Shown here: one piece after another, positions 40,317 to 50,430 of the stretch
How positions within the stretch are numbered: the first letter of the stretch is position 1
How the letters are laid out: each line of letters starts with the position of its first letter
NCBI RefSeq assembly: GCF_014132355.1
Contig: NZ_BLZO01000033.1
Coordinates: 62,001-126,000, forward strand
Direction of reading: 5' to 3'
DNA from: Okeania sp. KiyG1
GTDB taxonomy: Bacteria > Cyanobacteriota > Cyanobacteriia > Cyanobacteriales > Microcoleaceae
DNA length: 64,000 nt
Translations under genes and position numbers: made by a program
The notes under the pieces: model-generated
Database searches by the model: none
What the model was told of the DNA's origin: nothing
The model's input: only the letters and a program-made list of their open reading frames with translations

Positions 40317-41021
40317 AGTTATTTCCCTCTTTCGACTTAGTAATTACTATTTAACTAGCTATCAGCTATTAGCTATCAGCTATCAGCTATCAGCCTAAAA
40401 ATTTGCGCAATTAGGTATCTGTTTGCGTAAAATTTAGGACTGAAAAGCTTGGGTAAAACGTCCCCTACTTCTAGCTTGTCGCTTAATTTTAGGAGGGGTT
40501 TAAATCCCCTTTCCGTTCCCGAATTCTCTGCTTTCCGCGCAAAGTTGACTGCTGACTGCTGATTGCTGAACTGCTGTTTGCGCAGCATTCCGTCAGGAAA
40601 CGCTTTTTAATAATAGTGACTTTTTTTTAGTCTTTAATGGTCGTTATATTGCAACCTTAGTTTCAAAATATCACAACTTTTAAAAGGGTTTTAGTATCAA
40701 GAGTTACTTTTGTTAACTTTCAAAAACATTTATTTTTTTATTGACAAAAATAGCTTTTTCAATATAATTTTAAGCACTAAACAATCTAAAATTGATAATC
40801 AATTAACATAATTATACTTAAAAACATGGTTTTTGCCAGGGTAAATCTTAAAAACTACTGCTAATTAAAGAGATAATATATTTATTAGTTGCAAGTTAGA
40901 TGTATAATGGCTTTAATATTTTTCCAGAGTATAAAAAAGAGTAAGCAAATTAAGTCAAATGACTCTCTGTAGCTTACTCTACACAGACAGTTAGGAAGTA
41001 TATTGAGAGCCAGACCGGAAA
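40317..41021. other. Intergenic region upstream of NDH-2
   Basis: CTATCAG-type heptads at 40358-40395 and C-element ends (CTGTTTGCGCAGCATTCCG, 40573) lie close to the NDH-2 start. 40620-40980 is unique AT-rich DNA with no gene seen. Confidence 0.55.
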
Positions 41022-41155
41022 TTCAAGAATTTAGAATTTAGAATGCGCGAATTTAGAATTACCTCTCCTTGAAAACGGATAGGATTGACGAACAGGAAAA
41101 CTTTTATTTATTATCCCCTTAAAAGGGGAGGCTTTAAACCACAATATTTCCGTAA
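41022..41155 (-). mobile_element. Element A copy 11
   Basis: TTTAGAA heptads interrupted by TGCGCG, then ACCTCTCCTTGAAAAC, AAAAGGGGAGGCTTTAAACC and TTTCCGTAAC. Confidence 0.8.
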
Positions 41156-41240
41156 CTACAGGTTAAAATCCGCGTGTCGTTATTCAACCAGGGGTTAAAA
41201 CACTCCGGCTAACTTCTGAGCGCCTGTTTTTCTGTTTCAG

Positions 41241-41363
<123 letters not shown>

Positions 41364-41390
<27 letters not shown>

Positions 41391-42398
41391 CAGCAACTCA
41401 GAACATTCTTGCGAAATTTCCTGAAAAAGCTTTTGTTGAATAGCCACAAACTCTGAAAAACCTTGTAAAGCCAATTTTTGAATTTCCCTATCTGACTCAG
41501 TTCTATATTTTGCAACTAAATCAAGAGCTTCAAGTGCCAACTGAAAATGTTCAGCTTCGACCCCAACACCTTGATGTTTACCGTGAATTACAATCCAATA
41601 CCAGGGACTAAACTGACCTTGCTCAACTTCAACCTTCCCATTGATTTGACGAAGGTAAGCATCAAAACCAAGATTACGGTTGTCGTGTCTGACAACTTTA
41701 TCAATAATCGAGTATTCGCGATGAGCAAGCACTTCCGATGCTGCATGAAATCCTATGGCGCGAATTAGTTCAATAACATTACCTGGTACCCCTTGATATC
41801 CTTGAACTGTCTTATCTAAAATTTCTAACATCCAATCTGGGAGCATAGAAAAAGTGTTTCGCTCGTCCACCGTTAGGCTAGCATAATCACCAACAGCTCT
41901 TAGAGTTGCTTGCGCTAAAGTACGGTGAGGTACAAATTTTGCACCTCGATCAGAGTGTTCATCAATGGTCGCTGCAAATACTTTTGCTGCAATTTCTAAT
42001 CCTCGGTCAGCTTCATCTACAACAGGATTTGAGGAACTATTGAACAGATGACGAGACAAGCCAATTGAACTAGCTAAACGAGCGACTAAGCTACCTGCAT
42101 AGCCGTTAAAATGAGTATATCGCTGCATAAATAAGTACAGAGACTTCGGATGTTGTACTGCTAATTGACTAGCTAATTCTACGGAGCGATCGAGATTAGC
42201 AAAATCAAATAAATCATCAAGTTGGTTGATGGACAAGACCGGACTAACAGAGGAAATCGTTGGAATCTTACTATCATCTGAATTTGGTTCTCCTACAACA
42301 TTAGGAAATACAGGGCAAGGAGCGTCATCACCTGCAAAATCAGTATTAATCAAACTACTACCGTTCGCAATTACTTGTGCTTGTGCTTCACTAGACAT
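41364..42398 (-). CDS. Unrecognised protein, possibly haem-oxygenase-like fold
   Basis: 344 residues, soluble, mostly helical by composition. The N-terminal 50 residues are polar and Pro/Ser-rich. The C-terminal two thirds contain EVLAHREYSIID and HGKHQGVGVEAEHFQLALEA, a spacing of Glu and His residues reminiscent of the metal-binding helices of haem-oxygenase-like di-iron proteins (CADD/TenA type, DUF3865-like). This is a guess from motif style, not a firm match. The last residues (ISNPVKQL) and the stop are encoded by an element D end, so the native C-terminus is altered. An eleven-copy tandem array lies between 143 and about 860 bp upstream of its start, and could contain or modulate its promoter. 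Confidence 0.6.
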
Positions 42399-42540
42399 TT
42401 TTGTAAGACCTCATTAAAATTAGATTAAGAAGATTTTGCGGATAGGACTCGCTCATAATAAAGGAAATTCCATAACTTATAATAACATAGGGCTTTGTTG
42501 CATGAAAGTAGCGTTCTTAACATCCATTCGACAGTTATAT

Positions 42541-43255
42541 CGCCCTGTTTCGCAATTATTACTATTTATCTATTGGACAATAGTTATTGCTCTGCACAGA
42601 AAGCGATCGCCCTGTTTCGCAATTATTACTATTTATCTATTGGACAATAGTTATTGCTCTGCACAGAAAGCGATCGCCCTGTTTCACAATTATTACTATT
42701 TATCTATTGGACAATAGTTATTGCTCTGCACAGAAAGCGATCGCCCTGTTTCGCAATTATTACTATTTATCTATTGGACAATAGTTATTGCTCTGCACAG
42801 AAAGCGATCGCCCTGTTTCACAATTATTACTATTTATCTATTGGACAATAGTTATTGCTCTGCACAGAAAGCGATCGCCCTGTTTCGCAATTATTACTAT
42901 TTATCTATTGGACAATAGTTATTGCTCTGCACAGAAAGCGATCGCCCTGTTTCACAATTATTACTATTTATCTATTGGACAATAGTTATTGCTCTGCACA
43001 GAAAGCGATCGCCCTGTTTCACAATTATTACTATTTATCTATTGGACAATAGTTATTGCTCTGCACAGAAAGCGATCGCCCTGTTTCACAATTATTACTA
43101 TTTATCTATTGGACAATAGTTATTGCTCTGCACAGAAAGCGATCGCCCTGTTTCACAATTATTACTATTTATCTATTGGACAATAGTTATTACTCTACAG
43201 AAAGCGATCGCCCTGTTTCACAATTATTACTATTTATCTATTGGACAATAGTTAC
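42541..43255 (+). repeat. Eleven-copy 67-bp tandem array, HIP1 in nearly every unit
   Basis: Units start CGCCCTGTTTC at 42541, 42608, 42675, 42742, 42809, 42876, 42943, 43010, 43077, 43144 and 43209, so the period is 67 bp with one 65-bp unit. The unit junctions carry GCGATCGC from the second copy onward. A single G/A difference (TTTCGCAA or TTTCACAA) alternates in the first part, pointing to dimer-wise expansion. Overlapping 65-codon frames across it are artefacts of the repeat. Confidence 0.95.
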
Positions 43256-43681
43256 AGCAGTTTCCGCACGTTATTGTTGTACATATGCGGAGCAAGCGCG
43301 GCAGCTATATACTTTCATGCAATAAAGCCATAACATAGTCAGGACTTACGTAAAGGCACTATTTATAGAGTCCAAGTACCATTAGACAATAGTTTTGAGC
43401 GCTATATATAGCGTATCTGCGTAAGTCCTAATAGTATTAATTTAGAGTTGTTGGGAAATCAAAAATGAAACTACTCAAAAGCTTACTATAGCAGGCAACA
43501 GGCAACAGGCAACAGTGGGAAAAACATTGCCTAATCTAAGATTCATCATTAGTCTATGTCAAACACCAACTCGTTCCTTGCTATATATAAGTCTTTGTGT
43601 CATTTAAACCCCAAAAGCACTATACCCTTTAACTGATAAAGGTTTTAGCTACTTTTGTAGATTAATTTCCAACAAGTCTTT
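43256..43681. other. Intergenic remainder with element J
   Basis: 43341-43430 is a 90-bp element with inverted ends AGGACTTACG and CGTAAGTCCT and an inner AGCGCTATATATAGCG palindrome. 43494-43515 is GCAACAG heptads. CGTTCCTTGCTATATA near 43572 matches, inverted, TATAGCAAGGAACGAG at 38848. No gene. Confidence 0.65.
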
Positions 43682-43998
43682 TAATTAGGGATTGCTGATT
43701 AAATCTAAAAGCATTGACATAGACTTTAGGCTTTTTGGGGTAGAAAAAAGTGCGCCTGTTTCAGTCTAAAACGCTCAAAAAGTTAGTATTTTACGCGCAT
43801 AGTTGGGCAGAAAAATCTCATTCTGACAAAACTTAGCTCCTACCTCCTCGCTCATTCCCCGTTCTTCCTGTCTTCCCTCCCTCCTGGGAGGGGTTGGGGA
43901 GTGGGTTGGGAGGAGGGGCGAGGGTGGGTGTCTCCTACCTTCCCCTCCTGGGAGGGTTAGGGGTGGGTTAAAAGACTAGTGAAGCGCAAACCCTAATT
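43682..43998. mobile_element. Element B copy 3
   Basis: TTAATTAGGGATTGCTGATT at one end and GCAAACCCTAATTACTT at the other, about 317 bp. Its right end forms the TAG stop of the WG-repeat gene. Confidence 0.8.
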
Positions 43999-45051
43999 AC
44001 TTAAATTCCAGACAAATCTACCAATTTTATCTATATAACCTTTTTTTCCATCTACCCACACCTCTGCAATACCATTAGAAAACCCAAAAGCATTATCAAA
44101 CTCTGGCTCAATAATCATCTCATTAGAAGCATTGATATAGCCATACTTGTCATCAATCCTGACTTCTGCTACACCTTCTGAAAAGTTGCCAGCAAAATCA
44201 TATTGCGGTTGAATTATTCTGTTACCAGAAACATCTATATAACCATACTTGTCATCAATTTTTACTGCTGCTAACCCTTCGGAGAATTCTTGATTAAAAA
44301 CAAACTGTGGTCTAATAAATTCTCTACCAGTTTTATCAATATACCCCCACCTATCCCCAATTTTGATTCTCGCTAAACCATTGATAAAATCTCCAGCAAA
44401 ATCATATTGTGCCTCAATTATCAGTTTTCCAGTCTGGTCTATATAACCATATTCATAAGCACTGCCAATTCTCACTGCAGCTAATCCATCCACGAAGAAC
44501 CCGCGTCCCGTTTGTCCTCTATATTCTGGCTGAATCACTATGTTGCCAGCTCGATCGATATAACCCCACTTACCATCAATTGTAACTCGTGCCAGACCTT
44601 CAGAAAAATAGACCGCCTCTTCAAACTGCGGTTTAATTACCATTTCTCCACTTTTGTTAATGTAACCCCATCTCTGACCAATTTTTTTGACTGCCGCTAA
44701 AGATTGGGAAAAACGTACAACAGAATCAAATTCTGGCTCGATAACTATTTCTCCTTGTTCATTAATATAGCCCCACCTTTCTGCAATTTTTACAGCGGCT
44801 AATCCTTCTGAAAAGTTTTGTACCCGCTCGAATCTTGGAGGGATAACTATTTTACCCATTTTGTTAATAAACCCATATTTTCCGTTTTGCTCAATCGGAA
44901 ATAATGTTCTTTGTTCTTTTTTTGTGACAGGTGATGCTGTGGGGGTTGGTGGTGGGGGTGGGTCAATTAATTCCTGAATTTCTTTGACAGCGCTACAGGA
45001 TGTTAACCCTAAAATAGCTAGACTTATAAATAAATATAGAGAGCGTTTCAT
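43993..45051 (-). CDS. WG-repeat lipoprotein
   Basis: 352 residues from the Met of MKRSLYLF; a Met three codons earlier is possible but puts charge in front of the signal. The signal peptide ends in lipobox LTSC, so it is probably a lipoprotein on the outer face of a membrane. A Pro-rich spacer (PPPPPTPTASP) follows, then about eight WG repeats of 35-40 residues (KYGYIDVSGNRIIQPQYDFA), spanning to the end. WG (KWG Leptospira) repeats are beta-propeller-like, of unknown ligand. The TAG stop after NLSN belongs to element B copy 3, so one further partial repeat may have been lost. Confidence 0.9.
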   Translation of the reverse strand: MKRSLYLFISLAILGLTSCSAVKEIQELIDPPPPPTPTASPVTKKEQRTLFPIEQNGKYGFINKMGKIVIPPRFERVQNFSEGLAAVKIAERWGYINEQGEIVIEPEFDSVVRFSQSLAAVKKIGQRWGYINKSGEMVIKPQFEEAVYFSEGLARVTIDGKWGYIDRAGNIVIQPEYRGQTGRGFFVDGLAAVRIGSAYEYGYIDQTGKLIIEAQYDFAGDFINGLARIKIGDRWGYIDKTGREFIRPQFVFNQEFSEGLAAVKIDDKYGYIDVSGNRIIQPQYDFAGNFSEGVAEVRIDDKYGYINASNEMIIEPEFDNAFGFSNGIAEVWVDGKKGYIDKIGRFVWNLSN

Positions 45052-45251
45052 TTTGTACAATTTTCCTCCAATTTCTAGTTAATTCTTTAATTTGTATAAC
45101 TAGATTCAATATTCTTAGGTTTTGGTCATTTATACCATGCCTCATATCTATTAGACATCTCCGGAAAATAAATAAACCTTTTAATTAGAGCGGTTAAGGA
45201 AAGAAAAATTCGCCCTAAAAAATCCTTTTTCGTGCCTTTTTGTAAAAAATC

Positions 45252-45376
45252 TTACCGAATAATTAATAATTAATAATTAATAATTAAATAATTCTGGTTT
45301 AAAGCCGACCCTTTAAAGGAGAGGTAATTCTAAATTCTAAATTCTAAATTCTAAATTCTAAATTCTAAATTCTTGA
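45252..45376 (+). mobile_element. Element A copy 12
   Basis: TTACCGAATAATTAATAAT heptads, GGTTTAAAGCCGACCC, AAGGAGAGGTAATTC and six TAAATTC heptads. The central GATTGACT block is deleted. It ends about 10 bp from the caspase-like gene's stop. Confidence 0.75.
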
Positions 45377-45384
45377 ATTCTCCC

Positions 45385-46602
45385 CTACTCCCCTCTTCCC
45401 GGGATACCTGCTTCGCATTTGAGTAGACGCTCAAGAATAGCGATCGCTTTTTTATCTGAAGCTTTGATAATTTTTTCTTCTACACCAATATTAATTAATT
45501 CCATTCCTAAACGGAGAAAATATGCTCGTTCTATTTGATTATTAATTTCTTGTTCGGTGATGCTTCCTCCACCATTTTCTATGTAAGATTTTTGCAGGTC
45601 TAAATTCAACATTTTGACTATTGATTTAACTACATATTGTTGTTCTGGTCGTGCTTTGGATAAAAGATTAATTATTGGTTGTTCCCAAATTAATGTAATA
45701 TCGGCTTTACTTGCCTGATTTTGTAACCATACTTCTAAAGTTGAAACTGGCAAATCAATTGTTTTTTCGTCTACTTTCGCAAAGCTATGAGCTTCGATAT
45801 AACTAATTTTTCCGTCTCGATTATAATCTGCTGAAGCCACTCTTTTTCCCATACGACTGTAGCCACTTAATCCAGCAAAAAAACTGGAACTATAATCTTT
45901 ATAATCTGCTTCGTTTACTTCTGGAGTGCAGCCCACTGAAGGTAAGGTTTTGATAGTAGCAAAAAAGCCACAACGGCTCTGAAGTGCTATGGGTTTATTG
46001 GGGTCGCCACCTTGATAAATTATATTAGCAAATGAGCCGGAAAAACATTGAGCCATCATTGTGACTACTGGAGTATTTTGGGGTAATTTATCTAGAGTTT
46101 GTGATAATTTCTGAACTGTTAGAGGTCGGTCTTCCCAAAGCATTAGAGCGTTATTATTATAATTGTTTGGGTTTTTGATGCCATGACCTGTAAAGTAAAA
46201 AAATATAGGGCGACGAGATGTTTCTCTAGCAGCTTTTTGAAACCAAGTCAGGAGATTTTTTAATGTTGCTTTGCCCTGGATATTCGGAATTTCTGGTACT
46301 TTAAATCGTTGTTTTCCTAATTCATCAATATAGCGAATTGTGGCTTGCCCATCATTGCCATTAGCAAAAAATGTTGTGGCTGTTAATGGGTTATATCCCA
46401 TTTTTTCTAGGGTTCGTTGAAAGTAAAGTACATTTTTTTCAATGGCAATTTCATTTTGTGCTGGAGTACCACCTCCTCCAAATACTAAAAATTTTGGTTG
46501 TTGTCGATCAATTTGACAATTATGAGTTTTTTGTTGGCTGAGTTTTGTGGAATTATTATCTGCTTCTGCTACTTGCTGGATGCTTCCGACTCCTAGAATC
46601 AT
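45385..46602 (-). CDS. Caspase-like cysteine protease with EF-hand motif
   Basis: 405 residues from 46602, but the natural start is probably ATG 46642: with one A fewer in the A7 run after ATGC, the frame gives MQKIYNKKLILGLMILG and a signal peptide ending AEA. The catalytic dyad is His140 in YFTGHG and Cys186 in MAQCFSGS, a C13/C14-like caspase fold (orthocaspase-type). Residues 259-270 (DYNRDGKISYIE) are a complete EF-hand calcium loop, unusual beside a caspase core and hinting at calcium control (inference). Secretion suggests a periplasmic or extracellular role. The TAG stop is inside GGGGAGTAGGGGAG heptad-like sequence. Confidence 0.85.
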   Translation of the reverse strand: MILGVGSIQQVAEADNNSTKLSQQKTHNCQIDRQQPKFLVFGGGGTPAQNEIAIEKNVLYFQRTLEKMGYNPLTATTFFANGNDGQATIRYIDELGKQRFKVPEIPNIQGKATLKNLLTWFQKAARETSRRPIFFYFTGHGIKNPNNYNNNALMLWEDRPLTVQKLSQTLDKLPQNTPVVTMMAQCFSGSFANIIYQGGDPNKPIALQSRCGFFATIKTLPSVGCTPEVNEADYKDYSSSFFAGLSGYSRMGKRVASADYNRDGKISYIEAHSFAKVDEKTIDLPVSTLEVWLQNQASKADITLIWEQPIINLLSKARPEQQYVVKSIVKMLNLDLQKSYIENGGGSITEQEINNQIERAYFLRLGMELINIGVEEKIIKASDKKAIAILERLLKCEAGIPGRGE

Positions 46603-46732
46603 TAATCCTAAAATTAGTTTTTTATTGTAGATTTTTTTGCATAATTATGATATTTAAGTCTAGATTTTTTCCTACTTTATTTTTTATAGCATTTCTCAGT
46701 AAGTGTGAGGTAAACTGCTGGAGATTACGCCT

Positions 46733-46893
46733 AATATCAAATCTGGTTTAATAATTATTATATAGTTGGGAGTGGGGGAGTAGGGAAGTGGGGGAGTGGG
46801 GGAGTGAGGAAGATTAAATATTGAAGTAATTATATAATTATAAACAGACATTATATAACCGGATTCTATGTGCAATTAACCGGATTTGGTATA
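46733..46893. mobile_element. Element D copy 8, degenerate
   Basis: TAATATCAAATCTGGTTTAA to TTAACCGGATTTGGTAT, with GGGGGAGT heptads inside and a second internal AACCGGATTCTA. It is about 90 bp upstream of the caspase-like start. Confidence 0.65.
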
Positions 46894-47499
46894 AACCCCC
46901 TTGATAAGAAGGGAAACCGAAAGTCCCCCTTTTTAAGCTATCCCTTATCAGGAATTCCTGAAAACCTTGTGGGGATTAGGGGAGCAGGGGAGAAAAAATC
47001 ATAGTAGATAGGAAAAACTACTTCAGTTATCAACAAAAATTTACTTTTTAATACACTTTTCCTCTGACAAAAACTTTTTAAAGACTTGTATATAACTTGT
47101 CTAGTTTATCAATTTTTATGTTAATAAAAATGTTTATAAAGCATGGCTTTTTAAGGGTGATTTAGGGGGAGCTTTGATTTGCCGAATAATTAATTATTAA
47201 TTATTAATTGTTGAACTCATGCCTTGTGAAAATAGATATATATGAAATATCAAAAAGAATGCTACGAATAATTTCTCTACTTAAAAGACTTTACCTAGAA
47301 ATGTCGATTTGACTAACAACAGAGTTTGACTCTAGCTAAATGATATATAGGTTATTTATACTGACTCCAGTACGGGCGCCATTCGGAGCTTTGCGCTAGC
47401 AAATGGCATTTGCTTCGCATAACTATCGTTAACGCCCCTACAACTCCTTACTCCTTGAAACAACCTAAGTATTTGTAGCAAAAATTTTAGTATTTCACA
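46894..47499. other. Intergenic region with repeat fragments
   Basis: No gene. 47180-47215 is an A-type end (GCCGAATAATTAATTATTAA). An AGTACGGGCGCC...GGCGCTAGC-like GC-rich piece lies near 47373-47440. The rest is AT-rich and unassigned. Confidence 0.5.
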
Positions 47500-48357
47500 T
47501 TACATAATATTTCTCATAGCGAAAATTAATCCCTGACAAACTCCTGTGAGAAAATCTAAGTCTAAAGTTTCAAGAGTATCACTTTTTTGATGATAATTAG
47601 GATTCCGCATATTGGCAGTATCGGTAATCATTATAGCTTTATATCCTCTATCCCAAAATGGAGCATGGTCGCTGCGACGGGTATCAGGCACAATTAAACC
47701 TCGATTTGGTACTGGTAAAAACTGACAATTAGTTCCTATTTTATTAAATTTTCTACTCATTTGGAACATATCAATAATGGTCAATAAATTACCAATTAAT
47801 GCAATAAAATTACCCTGGTTTGGATAAAAATATTTTAACCCTGTAGGATAACTTTGGGAACCGGGAGTATAGTCACAATAGCCGAGCATTTCTAGGGATA
47901 TCATTAGTCGTAGTTGCTGTTGTTTTTGTTTAAGTTTTTCGGCATAATGCTGACTACCTAATAATCCATATTCTTCCATATCAAATGCAACTAAACTAAC
48001 TGGATATTTCAATGGTTGAGATGAAATTTCTCTAGCTAATTCTAGTAAAACTGCTACACCAGTTGCGTTATCATCTGCTCCTGGTGTACCTAGTACTGCA
48101 TCATAATGAGCGCCAATTAATATTGGTGCTAAATTCTGTTTTTTACTGTTATTAATAGAGGGTAAATTTAACACTAAGTTTTGATGAGTTTTGCCTCTTA
48201 CCTGAAATTCATCAATTTCTACATTTCCCCACTGTGACAACTGCCGAGCGATATATTGTCTGACATAAAAATGTCCTCCTGATGCTAGATATGGGTCGCG
48301 ATCGCGTACTATTTCATTCAGATGATTTTCTAATCTTGCTTGTAAATTAAATTTCAT
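47500..48357 (-). CDS. M28-family zinc aminopeptidase
   Basis: 285 residues from MKFNLQARL (a Met eight codons upstream lies in repeat-derived DNA and is less likely). Numbered from that longer start, metal and catalytic ligands of M28 peptidases are present: His92 in GAHYDA, Asp103/104 in GADDNATG, Glu136-Glu137 in DMEEYG, Glu164 in SLEMLG, and a final His in NPNYHQKSD. Family members remove N-terminal residues from peptides using two zinc ions. There is no signal peptide, so cytoplasmic peptide turnover is likely. It stands alone, bordered upstream by element A copy 14. Confidence 0.92.
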   Translation of the reverse strand: MKFNLQARLENHLNEIVRDRDPYLASGGHFYVRQYIARQLSQWGNVEIDEFQVRGKTHQNLVLNLPSINNSKKQNLAPILIGAHYDAVLGTPGADDNATGVAVLLELAREISSQPLKYPVSLVAFDMEEYGLLGSQHYAEKLKQKQQQLRLMISLEMLGYCDYTPGSQSYPTGLKYFYPNQGNFIALIGNLLTIIDMFQMSRKFNKIGTNCQFLPVPNRGLIVPDTRRSDHAPFWDRGYKAIMITDTANMRNPNYHQKSDTLETLDLDFLTGVCQGLIFAMRNIM

Positions 48358-48379
48358 ATTTAAAAGGGAATAGTTTAAC

Positions 48380-48516
48380 AATGAATAATTAATAATTAAT
48401 AATGAATAATTAATTATTACCTCTCTTTGAAAGCGGATAGAATTGACTAATAATGAAAATTTTTTCTTGTCCCTAAAAGGAAAAGGTAATTATCCATTAT
48501 CCATTATCAATTAATG
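48380..48516 (-). mobile_element. Element A copy 14
   Basis: AATTAAT/AATGAAT heptads, ACCTCTCTTTGAAAGCGG, GAATTGACTAATAATG, AAAGGAAAAGGTAATTATCC and ATTATCC heptads. Heptads occur at both ends, suggesting two A halves joined. Confidence 0.7.
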
Positions 48517-48600
48517 AATTCGCACCTTCTAACTTGCTAAGGCGCATTTTAAATATGTTTTAGCTTACACAATTAATTGTGTTTCACTACTTATTTTTAT

Positions 48601-48681
48601 TTTTTCCCTTCTTCCCTCTCCCCTCTCCCCTCTTCCCTCTTCCTTCTTCCCTCTTCCCTCTTCCTTCTTCCTTCTTCCTTC
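48601..48681 (+). repeat. CTTCCCT/CTTCCTT heptad array
   Basis: About eleven heptads immediately downstream of the DMT transporter stop codon. Confidence 0.9.
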
Positions 48682-49554
48682 TTAATTGAGTTGTGAAATA
48701 CCGATTAAAAATACTCCAAATACCATAATTGCAGCTCCTAAAAATCTTTCTTTGATGCCTTTTTCTTTGAGAATTATTTTTCCCAAAATCACACTAAATA
48801 ATGCACTTGTTCTTTTGACAGAAATCACATAAGCAACAAAAGTTAAATTTATAGCAATCATTTGACATCCCATAGCTACAGAGTTAATCATACCATATAT
48901 AACTAATTTCCACCCACCAGTTTTAAGTTTGTATAGATTATGATGGGATTTATATAAAACAATTGGTAACAGTAAAATTGATATAGTAAAAAATACAGAA
49001 ACTACCCAAAAAATAGGTGAAGAATTTTGCACGCCTACCTTATCAAAATTACTGCTAAGACTCCAAATAAAAGCGACTAATAAAGCTAGTCGCGAACCTT
49101 TATCTTTAATTATTGCTCGAAAGGGAGCAAAATATCCCCGCTGTTTTTCTTTGATATTTAACAAATATGAACCAACTACAATGAAGAACACACCCATCAT
49201 ACCGAGCGGGTTAGGAAATTCTCCCACAATTAATGGCGAAGTTATTAATAAAAATAAGGGAGTAAAAGTGGTAATAGGAGCAATAATTGATAAATCAGAA
49301 ATCTTAATAGCTTTGAGATAAATTGTATAGGCGATCGCGTTCAAAGAGGCACTGACTAATAAAGCTAACCAAAAATTATTTCCTAACTGAGGAATTTCAA
49401 TAAAAAATAATAGGGGACTTAAAAATAAAGCAGTAAAAAATGTCAGACTACATCCAATAATATATTCATCAAAATTTTTTAGTTGTGTCTTGTTATAAAC
49501 ATCTTTAACAGATTGAAGAAATGCTACTGAAGTAGCTAAAAAAAACCAAAGCAT
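48682..49554 (-). CDS. DMT/EamA-family transporter
   Basis: 290 residues with ten predicted membrane helices in two EamA-like halves, each near 140 residues (first half MLWFFLATSVAFLQ to LLNIKEKQ; second half ALLVAFIWSLSSNFDKVG to FGVFLIGISQLN). A conserved charged spot (VISVKRTSALFSVILGKII) lies in helices 8-9. DMT proteins export or import small metabolites, and the substrate cannot be told. The start at MLWFF is standard. No operon partner. The stop is followed directly by CTTCCTT heptads. Confidence 0.9.
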   Translation of the reverse strand: MLWFFLATSVAFLQSVKDVYNKTQLKNFDEYIIGCSLTFFTALFLSPLLFFIEIPQLGNNFWLALLVSASLNAIAYTIYLKAIKISDLSIIAPITTFTPLFLLITSPLIVGEFPNPLGMMGVFFIVVGSYLLNIKEKQRGYFAPFRAIIKDKGSRLALLVAFIWSLSSNFDKVGVQNSSPIFWVVSVFFTISILLLPIVLYKSHHNLYKLKTGGWKLVIYGMINSVAMGCQMIAINLTFVAYVISVKRTSALFSVILGKIILKEKGIKERFLGAAIMVFGVFLIGISQLN

Positions 49555-49596
49555 AGATTATTTTCCTGCTCAACTGAGTAATAAAGTCGCAGTCTC

Positions 49597-49867
49597 TATA
49601 TTAGACATCTCTAGAAAAGAGGGAGTAGGGAGTAGGGACGTTGCATAAGGGCGTCCCTACAGAGTAGGGGGAAATAATTGATAATTTTTGTGCGATAGTT
49701 GATTTGATTTTTTACCGAAAAATTGTGGGTATGCGCCTCCCCTTTTAAGGGGATAATAAAGAAAATTTTTCATTATTAGTCAATCCTCTTCTTTTCAAGG
49801 AGAGGTAATTATTCATTATTCATTATTCATTATTCATTGTTGAAGATCGCGCCTATGTCTATTAGAC
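49597..49867. mobile_element. Element E copy 2 with nested element A copy 15
   Basis: TATTAGACATCTCTAGAAAA at the left and ATGTCTATTAGAC at the right. Inside, 49711-49842 is an A element (TTACCGAAAAATTGTGGG to AGAGGTAATTATTCATT with ATTATTC heptads). Same arrangement as 8643-8892. Confidence 0.75.
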
Positions 49868-50273
49868 TTCTCCAGAAATTACATATAGAATCCCCGATCG
49901 TATCTTTATACGCGGTATGTGCTTTTGGCAGAAGTCCGACCCGACGACTGAGGAGTGAAGAGCGAAATTCAGGAACGAGAATAGGGGAGGCAAACATATG
50001 CGACTCCGCGACGACGTTAGTCGCACTTGGTAGGGGGGCACCAAGCAAGTTGAAATTTGCTTCCATCTCCTCACACTCCCCACATTCCCCTCCAGGGAGG
50101 GTTAGGGGTGGGTCCCCACACTCCCCACACCTCCCACATTCCCCTCCAGGGAGGGGTTAGGGGTGGGTCCCCACACTCCCCACACTCTCCCTATATTTTT
50201 AAATAGATCCACTCAGGGGTTCTATAGGGGGAAAAGGTAGAAATTTGCTCCCATCTCCCTATCTTTAACTATA
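49868..50273. other. Intergenic region, GC-richer relic
   Basis: 49900-50050 is richer in GC than its flanks but has no credible gene in any frame. 50060-50190 holds tandem CACACTCCCCACA and CCTCCAGGGAGG(G)TTAGGGGTGGGTCC repeats, about 60 bp per unit. Confidence 0.5.
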
Positions 50274-50430
50274 TAAATAGACATCTCCAGAAAAGAGACA
50301 ACAGCTCCGAAAGGCAACAGCTCCGAAAGACAACAGGGAACCCACCCCTAACCCCTCCGGGGAATAATTGATAATTTATGGATAAGAATTGATTTGATTT
50401 TTGATTTTTACGCCTATGTCTAATAGTCTA
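50274..50430. mobile_element. Element E copy 3
   Basis: AATAGACATCTCCAGAAAAG to CGCCTATGTCTAATAG, 157 bp, without a full A core. Confidence 0.7.

Noticed and set aside
40376-40588. Small gene upstream of NDH-2
   Set aside because: It is made of CTATCAG heptads and an element C end.
42436-43325. Family of overlapping 65-codon genes
   Set aside because: They are the same frame re-entered every 67 bp in a DNA tandem repeat. There are no ribosome sites.
49830-50160. Gene in the GC-richer segment downstream of element E
   Set aside because: Frames exist on both strands, but none has a ribosome site or protein-like composition, and the 3' half is a tandem repeat.
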